DNA from: a virus
IMG/VR virus record: IMGVR_UViG_3300030106_003389
Coordinates: 1-32,832 of that record
Strand: one strand, 5' to 3'
DNA length: 32,832 nt
The notes beneath the pieces are model-generated. The model searched no databases, was not told where the DNA came from, and saw only the letters and a program-made list of their open reading frames with translations. Every line of letters starts with the position of its first letter. Within the stretch, counting starts at the first letter, position 1. Below are positions 1 through 6,711 of the stretch, one piece after another. A program made the translations under genes and the position numbers.

Positions 1-158
1 GAGCAGGTGTGGATGAGGTGTTTGTTGAGAACGAAAGAGTTGTTACAACAAGCTATACTTTATCTACCAATAAATCAGCTATGTGTGTTGGACCAATAAC
101 AATTAACACAGGGGTTACAGTAACAATCCCATCAGGAGAGAGGTTAGTTATACTATGA
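1..158 (+). CDS. Tail fibre protein, C-terminal fragment (5' end outside window)
   Basis: An open frame runs from the first complete codon at position 3 to TGA at 156-158, with no start inside the window. The roughly 50 residues (DEVFVENERVVTTSYTLSTN ... GERLVIL) closely match the last residues of the complete T7-type fibre ending at 31951, with a few substitutions such as PITINTG for PLTLNTG. I infer the distal end of a tail fibre or fibre-associated protein. The stop overlaps the next ATG (ATGA), as it does in the other copy. Since the two copies differ at many bases, this is not the same stretch of DNA read twice. Confidence 0.8.
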   Translation, partial: AGVDEVFVENERVVTTSYTLSTNKSAMCVGPITINTGVTVTIPSGERLVIL

Positions 159-159
159 C
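105..159 (+). repeat. Fibre-tip junction repeat, left copy
   Basis: The 55 bases here are identical to 31898-31952. They cover the last codons of a fibre gene, the ATGA overlap and the start of the tip gene. Sequence on both sides is similar but diverged. Confidence 0.9.
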
Positions 160-760
160 TTGTAAACTTAACGCAGATACATCCGATGGATTAAAAATAG
201 TATCAGATACAAGTGGTGCTATAGATTTTCAATCTAATGGTGTTACCAAAATGTCTATGGATGCTAGTGGTAATTTGACTGCCAATTCATTTGTAGGAGG
301 AGGAAAAGTATTACAAGTATTACAAGCATTTAAATCTGATACATTGACAGTTTCAAATCCGACTTCATATACAGATATAACAGGATTAAGTGTGGCTATA
401 ACACCAAGCTCATCTTCTAATAAGGTTTTGGTTATAGGAACTTATTGTATTATGGGTGACACAAGTACACAGGGATATGTAGGATTATTTAGAGATAGCA
501 CACAGATTGGTTTAGGTGATGCAGTTAGTAATAGAGTTCAAGCAAGTACTCAATCTTACCCAAACCATGTAAACGAGGGAAAAAATAGTTCTTTTTGTTT
601 TTTAGACAGTCCAAGCAGCACATCAGAAATAACATACAAATTAGCAACAAGAAATCAAGGAACAGGAAATGTATATGTTAATAGGTCTCAAACTTACACA
701 GATTCAGTACAGTCATCGACCAATGCCTCTACAATTACTGTGATGGAGATTCAAGGATGA
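155..760 (+). CDS. Fibre-tip / tail spike-like structural protein
   Basis: This 201-residue protein has two parts. Residues 1-45 (MTCKLNADTSDGLKIVSDTS ...) closely match the start of the S74 fibre protein at 31948, which suggests a shared adaptor that plugs onto the preceding fibre. Residues 50-201 resemble the protein at 2298-2873, with the pattern LQAFKSDTL..SVAITPSSSSNKVL...FLDSPSS and a C-terminal TITVMEIQG. That beta-rich domain is frequent in marine phage receptor-binding or collar proteins. The start is the ATG overlapping the previous stop. No catalytic motif is visible. Structural role is likely; the ligand is unknown. Confidence 0.7.
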   Translation: MTCKLNADTSDGLKIVSDTSGAIDFQSNGVTKMSMDASGNLTANSFVGGGKVLQVLQAFKSDTLTVSNPTSYTDITGLSVAITPSSSSNKVLVIGTYCIMGDTSTQGYVGLFRDSTQIGLGDAVSNRVQASTQSYPNHVNEGKNSSFCFLDSPSSTSEITYKLATRNQGTGNVYVNRSQTYTDSVQSSTNASTITVMEIQG

Positions 761-1092
761 TAGAACATGCTATACATAAAATAAACCCTGATGCTAGTTT
801 TACTATTGAGAATGATGATATAAATAAAATCACATGGTTATACGACACAACACCAATACCAATAAAAGATATACAAGCTCAAATACCAACAGTAGAGTTA
901 GAACTTTCTTTACAGGATTTAAGACAGAAAAGAAATAATTTACTCGCTGAAACTGATTATTTTGGATTATCTGATGTAACTATGTCAGATGATATGAAAA
1001 CATATAGACAAGAATTAAGAGATTTAACAAATGGACTCGATACAGTAGAAAAAGTAAATGCTGTAACATTTCCTACAAAGCCAGGAGCATAA
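757..1092 (+). CDS. Tail assembly chaperone-like protein, copy 1
   Basis: This 111-residue protein starts at an ATG overlapping the previous stop. Its C-terminal half has the pattern LRQKRNNLLAETDYFGLSDV followed by a TYRQELRDL motif. This is typical of the small phage tail-assembly-chaperone family (Phage_tail_APC type: RNxLLxxTDW...TYRQALRDLP) that often follows fibre genes. It is a paralogue of 2870-3199, nearly identical over the last 34 residues and divergent at the N-terminus. The varied N-terminus and constant C-terminus suggest partner matching to the preceding tip protein. Chaperone versus structural tip role is not resolved. Confidence 0.7.
   Translation: MIEHAIHKINPDASFTIENDDINKITWLYDTTPIPIKDIQAQIPTVELELSLQDLRQKRNNLLAETDYFGLSDVTMSDDMKTYRQELRDLTNGLDTVEKVNAVTFPTKPGA
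982..1083 (+). repeat. Direct repeat, left copy (end of chaperone-like gene)
   Basis: By my hand count this 102-base stretch differs at 9 positions from 3095-3196. Both are the 3' ends of the two chaperone-like paralogues and lie in the same orientation 2.1 kb apart, so they could recombine and delete or exchange the tip genes between them. Confidence 0.85.
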
Positions 1093-1095
1093 TTA

Positions 1096-2142
1096 ATGGC
1101 ACTCACTTTACATGGTACAGTATCAGATAACACAGTAGCTTTAGATAGAAAGACTGCTACTCCAATAATTATCAATGGCGATATGCAGATTGCACAAAGA
1201 GGTACAAGTACATCGAGTGTTAGTGCAAGTGGTTTTTATTCAGTAGATAGGTATGAGTTTTTTATGGCAGGTTCTTCTGCATATACGATTTCACAAGACA
1301 CAGATGTTCCTACAGGATATGGTTTCTACAAAAGTTATAAAATAGATGTAACCACAGCAGACACATTATCAGGAACAGAAACAATAAGATTTAGACAAAT
1401 AATTGAAGGTCAAAATTTAAATGTTTTAAAATACAATACATCAAGTGCTGAAACAATAACTATAGCTTTTTGGGTAAAATCAAACCTAACAGGTAATTGT
1501 GTGTTTAGAATTAACAATCCATCAGCTAGTAGACATATTTCAAAAGTGTTTACAATTAATTCAGCCAATACATGGGAAAAGAAAGTCTTTACTTTAGCAG
1601 GTGATACAGCAGGTGCTATTCCAAACACTAATGCTGAAGGATTGAGACTAGAAATAGGATTAGGTGCAGGTCCAGATATAAAGTCAGGTAGCCAACCAAC
1701 GACATGGCAATCAAACAGTACAACAGCAGACCAATATGCAGGTCAAGTTTTAGACATTACAACAAGCACATCAAATGAATTTTTTATCACAGGTTTTCAG
1801 GTAGAGGTGGGGAGTTTCGATAGCGACAGCATACCGAATTTTCAATTTGAAGATACATCTACAAGTCTAGCTAGATGTCAGAGGTATTATAATTCTGCTG
1901 ATGATTTAGGTGCATTTCTTGCAAGTCGTGGATATGGAGACCTTTCTAGTGTTACTTTTCCTGTTGAAATGAGAGCAACACCTACAATAACATTAACTCT
2001 AATGAGTTTTAATGGGGGGACAACAGGCACTATGGCAGTAATTGGAGCAAACAAAAAAGGGTTTAGTGGATTAAATTCATCTAATAATTGCTCAATTAAT
2101 TATCAATATGGGATAGATTACACAGCAGATTCGGAGTTATAA
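1096..2142 (+). CDS. Large fibre-tip protein with carbohydrate-binding-type fold
   Basis: The 348-residue protein carries signatures common in marine phage receptor-binding proteins: an N-terminal NGDMQIAQRGTS...VDRYEF block (about residues 28-56), a beta-sandwich middle (about 95-220, FWVKSNLTGN ... FTLAGDTAG), then FFITGFQVEVGS and SLARCQRYYNS near 228-268. A role in host-surface glycan recognition follows from this family resemblance. It starts 3 bases after the preceding stop and lies between the two chaperone-like paralogues, so it belongs to the exchangeable part of the tip array. The C-terminus is short for the family, but the frame is intact. Confidence 0.7.
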   Translation: MALTLHGTVSDNTVALDRKTATPIIINGDMQIAQRGTSTSSVSASGFYSVDRYEFFMAGSSAYTISQDTDVPTGYGFYKSYKIDVTTADTLSGTETIRFRQIIEGQNLNVLKYNTSSAETITIAFWVKSNLTGNCVFRINNPSASRHISKVFTINSANTWEKKVFTLAGDTAGAIPNTNAEGLRLEIGLGAGPDIKSGSQPTTWQSNSTTADQYAGQVLDITTSTSNEFFITGFQVEVGSFDSDSIPNFQFEDTSTSLARCQRYYNSADDLGAFLASRGYGDLSSVTFPVEMRATPTITLTLMSFNGGTTGTMAVIGANKKGFSGLNSSNNCSINYQYGIDYTADSEL

Positions 2143-2298
2143 ATGTATAAAAAAGTTAACGATATACAAGGACAAGAATTACCACAGGTAATAAGAAAAT
2201 CAGATGGTGCAGTTATTCCTATGGATAATGCAAACACAGACTACCAAGAATATTTAGAATGGGTAGCACAAGGTAACACAATAGAGGAGGCAGATTGA
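2143..2298 (+). CDS. Small tail-region protein (51 aa)
   Basis: ATG 2143 lies immediately after the previous stop, and TGA at 2296-2298 overlaps the next ATG. The 51-residue product starts [16 protein letters not shown] and ends [18 protein letters not shown]. The ending YxxYLxWVAxGNTxxxAD is typical of small proteins beside fibre genes in many phages. No function is established to my knowledge. Its tight coupling to both neighbours supports a real gene with a fibre-assembly or structural role. Confidence 0.65.
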   Translation: MYKKVNDIQGQELPQVIRKSDGAVIPMDNANTDYQEYLEWVAQGNTIEEAD

Positions 2299-2873
2299 TG
2301 GCTTTAGTAATTAAAGGATCAAGTTCAGGACAAGTTACTGTTGATGTTCCAGCAAGTGCTGGTACAAACACTCTTACTTTACCAGCAGAATCAGGAAATA
2401 TTTTAACAAATGATACATCAGGCACAATATTGCAAGTCGTATCAACGACCAAGACCGATACGTTTTCCACGACTTCCACATCAATGACAGACTTAACAGG
2501 TATGTCTGTTGCAATAACACCTAGCTCAACATCCAACAAAATATTAATTACAGGAAATATTTTCGTATCAGGGAGTTCAGCAAGTGCGTTAGTGGTCTTT
2601 AATTTAGTTAGGGGATCTACGAATATATCTATATCGACAGGATCAGGTAGTACAGATTCTACTACATTTTGTGATACAGACGGTATGCACTTGAATGAAA
2701 ATTCCACTTATAGTCAAAATCTTAACTTTTTAGATAGCCCATCATCAACTTCATCAACAACTTATAAATTACAAATGAAAGTTACACAGGGTACAGGTTT
2801 TATTAATCGCAGAGGATTGAATGATAATGTCAGAGCAGTATCATCAATTACAGCAATGGAAGTAGTAGCATGA
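2298..2873 (+). CDS. Fibre-tip / collar-domain structural protein
   Basis: The 191-residue protein opens with [20 protein letters not shown], a short adaptor repeat common in marine phage fibres (TLTLPAESGNIL at about 31-42). It continues into the same beta-rich domain as 155-760: LQVVSTTKTDTFSTTS, SVAITPSSTSNKIL, FLDSPSSTSSTTYKL, ending ITAMEVVA. I chose ATG 2298, coupled to the upstream stop, over the in-frame TTG just before it. It is a divergent tip paralogue with a different N-terminal adaptor from 155-760, so it may attach at another site. Confidence 0.7.
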   Translation: MALVIKGSSSGQVTVDVPASAGTNTLTLPAESGNILTNDTSGTILQVVSTTKTDTFSTTSTSMTDLTGMSVAITPSSTSNKILITGNIFVSGSSASALVVFNLVRGSTNISISTGSGSTDSTTFCDTDGMHLNENSTYSQNLNFLDSPSSTSSTTYKLQMKVTQGTGFINRRGLNDNVRAVSSITAMEVVA

Positions 2874-3199
2874 TAGATAGAGCAATACTAAAAATAAATC
2901 CTAATGCAAAATTTTCAGTCAATGCAGATGACATTGACCAAATAACATGGCTAGATGACACAACACCTATATCTAAGTCTGATATACAGGCACAACTTAG
3001 TTCAGTCGAATTAGATATAGCATTAGATACTTTACGAGCAAAAAGAAATAAACTACTAGCAGAAACAGATTATCTAGCACTGTCTGATTTAACAATGTCA
3101 GATGATATAAAAACATATAGACAAGAATTAAGAGATTTAACCAATGGTCTAGATACAGTAGAAAAAGTTAATGCCGTAACATTTCCAACTAAACCATAA
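2870..3199 (+). CDS. Tail assembly chaperone-like protein, copy 2
   Basis: This is a 109-residue paralogue of 757-1092. It has the same core (LRAKRNKLLAETDYLALSDL ... TYRQELRDL) and the same ending VNAVTFPTKP. The ATG overlaps the stop of the tip protein (ATGA), and its own stop overlaps the next ATG (TAATG). The Phage_tail_APC-like assignment rests on the RNxLLxxTDY and YRQELRDL motifs. The N-terminal 50 residues differ more than the rest, as expected if they contact different tip proteins. Confidence 0.7.
   Translation: MIDRAILKINPNAKFSVNADDIDQITWLDDTTPISKSDIQAQLSSVELDIALDTLRAKRNKLLAETDYLALSDLTMSDDIKTYRQELRDLTNGLDTVEKVNAVTFPTKP
3095..3196 (+). repeat. Direct repeat, right copy
   Basis: Partner of 982-1083, at the end of the second chaperone-like gene, same orientation and same protein ending. 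Differences are mostly at third codon positions. Confidence 0.85.
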
Positions 3200-3363
3200 T
3201 GAGAACAGTAACTAATTCACAAATACTTGAAAAGCTAGAATCTCTGGAAGACAGGATCACAAAGCTAGAAGAAACCATTAATAAAGGCAAAGGCGCAATA
3301 TCATTCATGGCATGGCTAGGTGGTATAGCAGCGATAGTAGGAGGCTATTTCGTAAGCAAATGA
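3199..3363 (+). CDS. Small coiled-coil/TM protein, XhlA-like (possible lysis factor)
   Basis: The 54-residue protein is coupled to the previous gene by TAATG and to the next by ATGA. Residues 8-30 form a short charged coiled coil (ILEKLESLEDRITKLEETIN). Residues 35-52 are a single hydrophobic segment (SFMAWLGGIAAIVGGYFV) with a final SK. A coiled coil followed by a C-terminal membrane segment is the layout of XhlA-type proteins, which act with a holin. It sits directly before a holin-like gene. The assignment rests on architecture and position only. Confidence 0.6.
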   Translation: MRTVTNSQILEKLESLEDRITKLEETINKGKGAISFMAWLGGIAAIVGGYFVSK

Positions 3364-3794
3364 TACCTATGGAATTATTAAGCATGTTAGCTAGTACTGT
3401 GCTAGGTGGCATATTATCAATCATGGCGCAGAAGTCACAAGCTGAAGCTGAAAAACAAAAGATGTTTATGCAACGAGCTGAGTTTTCAGCTAAACAAATA
3501 GACAAAGCAAGGAATGTAACAGATCAATTTACAAAAAATACTAGGCGTTGGATTGCCCTAATTGCAGTTGTAGCTATATTGGTTATACCAAAACTTGCAC
3601 CATTTATAGACCCTAGTATGCCTATCTATGTAGGATACACAGAAACTGTATCACAAGGATTTTGGATATTTGCTAGTGATATGGACATGACACAATGGAA
3701 ACCAATGACAGGTCTAGTCATAACACCGCTTGATACTCATGTCGTATCATCGATTATTGGCTTATATTTCGGAGGTAGCCTAGTAAGAAAATGA
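3360..3794 (+). CDS. Holin-like three-TM membrane protein
   Basis: I chose ATG 3360, overlapping the upstream stop; the longer frame from 3312 would lie inside the previous gene. The 144 residues have hydrophobic stretches at about 3-21 (PMELLSMLASTVLGGILSIM), 66-84 (WIALIAVVAILVIPKLAPF) and 127-141 (SSIIGLYFGGSLV). An amphipathic charged region lies between the first two. The layout resembles the three-TM holin family found in phages and gene-transfer agents. Holin function is inferred from layout and from its place in a membrane-gene cluster. Confidence 0.55.
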   Translation: MIPMELLSMLASTVLGGILSIMAQKSQAEAEKQKMFMQRAEFSAKQIDKARNVTDQFTKNTRRWIALIAVVAILVIPKLAPFIDPSMPIYVGYTETVSQGFWIFASDMDMTQWKPMTGLVITPLDTHVVSSIIGLYFGGSLVRK

Positions 3795-3821
3795 TATATT
3801 TCAATAACTTACAGAGGTTTT

Positions 3822-3908
3822 ATGAACCCTGAGTTATGCACAACAAACTATGTAGTCCTAGTTTTTTGTCTGTTGCTAATTTTATATATCGTTTTTAAGG
3901 ATGACTAA
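3822..3908 (+). CDS. 28-residue single-TM peptide
   Basis: A short frame, MNPELCTTNYVVLVFCLLLI then LYIVFKDD, is preceded by AGAGG 6 bases before the ATG. Its stop overlaps the next start (TAATG). It is one hydrophobic segment with a short polar N-terminus and a charged C-terminus. Such micro-proteins occur in phage lysis regions. It fills the only gap in this cluster, which supports reality, but size makes the call uncertain. Confidence 0.45.
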   Translation: MNPELCTTNYVVLVFCLLLILYIVFKDD

Positions 3909-4540
3909 TGATAATGAAACTCAGACACATAGCTGGTGCAATTCTTGTTATGCTCTTTTTTATAATGCTGCTTGGAATAGAACAGTCATTGGGCGACAGC
4001 ACTAACAGCGGGCAGACAACCTCTACCCAAAGTAATACTAGTGGGAGTAACACTCACATTTCGGGAGGATATTCACAAGAATCTACTACGACATACCAAT
4101 CTGGAAGCAGTAGCAATACAACCAGCACCACAAATAATTCAACTAGCAATGCTGCATCTCGCCAACCTGTGTCAACAGCATCAGCCCCATCAATGCAAAC
4201 ATACTCACAGCGCTCATGTATTATCGGCCTGACAGGAGGGTTCTCTATCATAGGGTTCAGCGGATCGCTTGGCTCCTATGTACATGACGAACATTGCCAG
4301 CGCATAGCTGACTCGACCATGCTCTCTCAGCTTGGTTTAAAGATTGCTGCGATTGCACGTATGTGTGAAGATGAAAAAGTGTTTGAATCTTTACTGCAAT
4401 CAGGAACACCTTGTCCCATTTTGCATGAAGGTAAAAGTTTGATAGGAGCAGAGGCAATGAAGGTTATCTTAGACAGAAGAAAACCAGAGAACGAGAAGAT
4501 AGAGCAGTACAGAAAATACAAAGAGAGTTTAAGAAAATGA
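3908..4540 (+). CDS. Exported or membrane-anchored protein with Ser/Thr/Asn-rich linker, unknown
   Basis: The 210-residue protein starts at ATG 3908 (AAGGA 6 bases upstream). Residues 1-28 are a basic start plus a hydrophobic stretch (HIAGAILVMLFFIMLLG), either a signal peptide or an anchor. Residues 30-100 are a low-complexity Ser/Thr/Asn/Gln linker. Residues 103-160 form a small domain with four cysteines (SCIIGLTGG, EHCQRI, RMCEDE, GTPCPIL), which could form disulfides in the periplasm. The C-terminus is a charged helix. I do not recognise the family. Position suggests an envelope-associated role, possibly lysis. Confidence 0.6.
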   Translation: MIMKLRHIAGAILVMLFFIMLLGIEQSLGDSTNSGQTTSTQSNTSGSNTHISGGYSQESTTTYQSGSSSNTTSTTNNSTSNAASRQPVSTASAPSMQTYSQRSCIIGLTGGFSIIGFSGSLGSYVHDEHCQRIADSTMLSQLGLKIAAIARMCEDEKVFESLLQSGTPCPILHEGKSLIGAEAMKVILDRRKPENEKIEQYRKYKESLRK

Positions 4541-5979
4541 AATACCTGGCCTTGTTGTTGATACCGATTAGTTTGTTTGCAGAAGTAAAAACTACAGGGA
4601 ATCTTATTGTAAATCCAGGGTTCAATGACGGTACAAACGGATGGACTTTATCAGGTGATGCACAAAGAATAGGAGATTGTTGTCCAGGAGGACACGACCT
4701 AGAGTTTGGAGACTATGGCAGTATTGAGCAATCGTTTAATCTCATAAATGACTCCGTAACCCAATCGATGCTTAATAATGGTATTACTCTAGACTCTACG
4801 GTTGAAGTACAAAATGGTGAGGGTGGTGTTGGATCTTGGGCGCCTAATCGTGGTGGTGCTGATACATTTACCATTAGATTACAAATACAAGATGAAAATA
4901 ATGAAGTGTTAGCAACAGTTACACAGGAGCGTTCTAATGTTACAGGAATTAATGGCAAAGATTTTAGCGACAGTCTTACGTACACAGGGCCTGATAGTAA
5001 TATTGGAAATATTTTTATTAGTGGCTCTGATGCTAATGCTCCTGCTAATCTGGGTGGTCCTAACGTAGACAACATATCCGTTACCATGACATATGATGAT
5101 ACTGTACTTTCCGTTACAGAATCAGCAATCATAGCCACAGCGTTTGAAGAAATAGAAGAGATAATAGAATTAGCAGAAGAATTTATTCCAGAGGCTATCG
5201 AAGAAATATTTATCGAAGCCGTTGAGATACAAGAGATTCCCCTTGAGATATTGCCTGAAATAATAGAGGTGGTTGAAATACAAGAGGAAGTACAAGAACA
5301 AATAATCGAGGAGGCATTAGTCCTAAATTTATATGAAGAACCACAGACCGAGCAACAAGTCACAACAGAAATCGAAAGCCAAGAAGAACTCGTTGAAGCA
5401 GGAGAAAGTCTTAACAACGAGGCAGAAAGCGAAGAAATTATCGTTGCAGAAGAATCAGAGATTACAAGAGAAGAACCAGCAACCACAGAGCCAACAGGAG
5501 GTGAGCCTGAGCCTGAACCAGGAAGCAATACAGCAGAGGAACCAGAGCCAGGAGAAAGCACAGAGCTTGCATCCTCCGAAGTCCCTGGAGAGTCAGCCTC
5601 AGAAGAGCGAGGATCTGAAACAGAATCCCCTAGCCTTGGCAATATCGACATTGAAGAGGTGGCTAAACAGGTTGCTGAAAAGATAGAATCGGCAGAGAAA
5701 CAAATGCAGATAACACAAGCTATCGTAGCTAAGGCCATGATAGACAACGATAAGGTTGCTGTATTTACTAACAATCAAACAGACTTCTTTGAAGGACAAA
5801 GAGAGTTTGATGGAGGAGACTACTATGAAACAAGACAATATATTGATGATAGAAATCTATATGCTCAGAATCAAAATGTTTATGATGATGTTGTTGCACA
5901 ATATCAAAAAAACCTTCAAGATAAGATAGACAATAGAATCAGAGCAGAAGAACATTTGAGGAGGATACGTGGATTTTAA
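4537..5979 (+). CDS. Secreted acidic protein with carbohydrate-binding-like domain, unknown
   Basis: The 480-residue protein overlaps the previous gene by ATGA. Residues 1-15 (MKYLALLLIPISLFA, then EV) look like a Sec signal peptide. Residues 20-190 form a predicted beta-sandwich opening NLIVNPGFNDGTNGWTLSG, a pattern typical of carbohydrate-binding-type modules. Residues 200-275 are rich in Glu/Ile in a helix-like pattern. Residues 280-375 are an extremely acidic Glu/Pro/Ser/Thr region, probably disordered. The C-terminus (375-480) is helical and Gln/Asp-rich. Export, cargo and function are inferred or unknown; an envelope-facing or extracellular role is likely. Confidence 0.6.
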   Translation: MKYLALLLIPISLFAEVKTTGNLIVNPGFNDGTNGWTLSGDAQRIGDCCPGGHDLEFGDYGSIEQSFNLINDSVTQSMLNNGITLDSTVEVQNGEGGVGSWAPNRGGADTFTIRLQIQDENNEVLATVTQERSNVTGINGKDFSDSLTYTGPDSNIGNIFISGSDANAPANLGGPNVDNISVTMTYDDTVLSVTESAIIATAFEEIEEIIELAEEFIPEAIEEIFIEAVEIQEIPLEILPEIIEVVEIQEEVQEQIIEEALVLNLYEEPQTEQQVTTEIESQEELVEAGESLNNEAESEEIIVAEESEITREEPATTEPTGGEPEPEPGSNTAEEPEPGESTELASSEVPGESASEERGSETESPSLGNIDIEEVAKQVAEKIESAEKQMQITQAIVAKAMIDNDKVAVFTNNQTDFFEGQREFDGGDYYETRQYIDDRNLYAQNQNVYDDVVAQYQKNLQDKIDNRIRAEEHLRRIRGF

Positions 5980-6205
5980 AGACATAAAAACATGGGGCGT
6001 GCTGCTATCAATCATCGGCGCATTAGGAGGAGGCTTCGCCAAGTTTGGTGAAATAAGCAATAGACTTGCCGTAGTGGAACAGAAGTCAGCGCCAGATATC
6101 AAACCGTTGGAGCAAGACATTGCTATCAATAAAGCAGAGATAGCCGTACTGAAGGCAAAGATGGATGAGGTGAAAGCTCGTTCAGATAATCCTTTGACAA
6201 GATAA
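5969..6205 (+). CDS. Small TM / coiled-coil protein
   Basis: The start is GTG 5969, preceded by a strong GAGGAGG inside the end of the previous gene; no better ATG is available. The 78 residues comprise a short hydrophobic segment at 8-25 (TWGVLLSIIGALGGGFAKFG) and a heptad-like charged helix to the end (LEQDIAINKAEIAVLKAKMD). It resembles small membrane proteins of phage lysis cassettes but lacks a diagnostic motif. It ends 3 bases before the convergent nuclease gene. Confidence 0.55.
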   Translation: MDFKDIKTWGVLLSIIGALGGGFAKFGEISNRLAVVEQKSAPDIKPLEQDIAINKAEIAVLKAKMDEVKARSDNPLTR

Positions 6206-6219
6206 ATACTAAGAGTATT
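6205..6219. terminator. Short dyad between convergent genes
   Basis: AATACT-AAG-AGTATT is a perfect 6-base inverted repeat at the point where the rightward and leftward operons collide. It spans the end of the rightward gene and its complement the end of the leftward nuclease gene. The stem is AT-rich with no strong T-tract on either side, so termination is only a possibility. Confidence 0.2.
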
Positions 6220-6496
6220 CGTCCCAGTCTATCTCTCCATGTTCCTCCATCCACTTCTTTAACAGATATTCTTCTGATCCGTACAGCGATTCAAATCTTT
6301 TTCTACCCAGCCCATGGTATCCGCACTTGCTTCCCCTGTGGTGGTCAACGCACAAGGGTATGCATTTAATATTTTTTTGTGACATTCCCATACCAGATCT
6401 AAGATGATGGATTTCTGTTCTCGTTCTCTGTTTCTGGTTAGAGAGGCGACATGCAATGCAGCCTGTTTCTGCCATCCTCTCGTACAGCTTTTTCAT
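6209..6496 (-). CDS. Ref-type HNH recombination nuclease
   Basis: The 95-residue protein has the Ref family layout: CIAC at 13-16, IHHLRSGMGM at 29-38, IPLCVDHHRG at 46-55 and GYHGLGRKRFESLYG at 59-73. The His-His and Cys/His residues would form the metal- and zinc-binding HNH site. Phage P1 Ref is a RecA-dependent nuclease that cuts at RecA-coated D-loops and boosts recombination; that role is transferred by family. I chose ATG 6496, one base after the upstream stop, over an in-frame TTG at 6514 whose spacing from AAGAGG is too short. It is the last gene of the leftward operon. Confidence 0.75.
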   Translation of the reverse strand: MKKLYERMAETGCIACRLSNQKQRTRTEIHHLRSGMGMSQKNIKCIPLCVDHHRGSKCGYHGLGRKRFESLYGSEEYLLKKWMEEHGEIDWDEYS

Positions 6497-6497
6497 T

Positions 6498-6710
6498 TTA
6501 TTTTTCAAAAACAATACCTCTTGAGATTTTAGGTAGCACTCTTATTGCACCCTTTCCCTCAAGAGATTTTAACATCTTCCAAACATTATTTATGCTAGTT
6601 TTGTTAATCAAAGACAGCTCTCGTACCGTAGGACTGTAACCGTTTTTATCAAAAAACAAACGAGCTTGCACCAGCAAATCAAATTGCTTTTTTGTTATTG
6701 GTCTTTTCAT
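6498..6710 (-). CDS. LexA-like winged-helix DNA-binding protein
   Basis: The 70-residue protein matches the N-terminal DNA-binding domain of LexA in pattern: ITKKQFDLL at 5-13, GYSPTVRELS at 24-33, NNVWKMLKSLEGKGAIRVLP at 41-60 and a final RGIVFE. There is no C-terminal Ser/Lys protease domain, so it cannot self-cleave. It lies between the annealing protein and Ref, with one-base gaps on each side. It may regulate the operon or bind host SOS-type sites; both ideas are inference. Confidence 0.65.
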   Translation of the reverse strand: MKRPITKKQFDLLVQARLFFDKNGYSPTVRELSLINKTSINNVWKMLKSLEGKGAIRVLPKISRGIVFEK

Positions 6711-6711
6711 C

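Noticed and set aside
2219-2707. 162-residue minus-strand frame
   Set aside because: It is antisense to the small tail gene and the coupled tip gene, which have recognisable family patterns.
3791-3832. 13-residue frame starting at the holin-like stop (ATGA)
   Set aside because: Too short, no conserved feature, and it overlaps the start of the better supported 28-residue TM peptide.
4713-5774. 353-residue open frame on the minus strand
   Set aside because: It lies opposite the acidic exported protein; Ser/Ile-rich content is what the complement of GAA/GAG/ATA-rich codons gives. No SD and it would oppose a tightly coupled operon.
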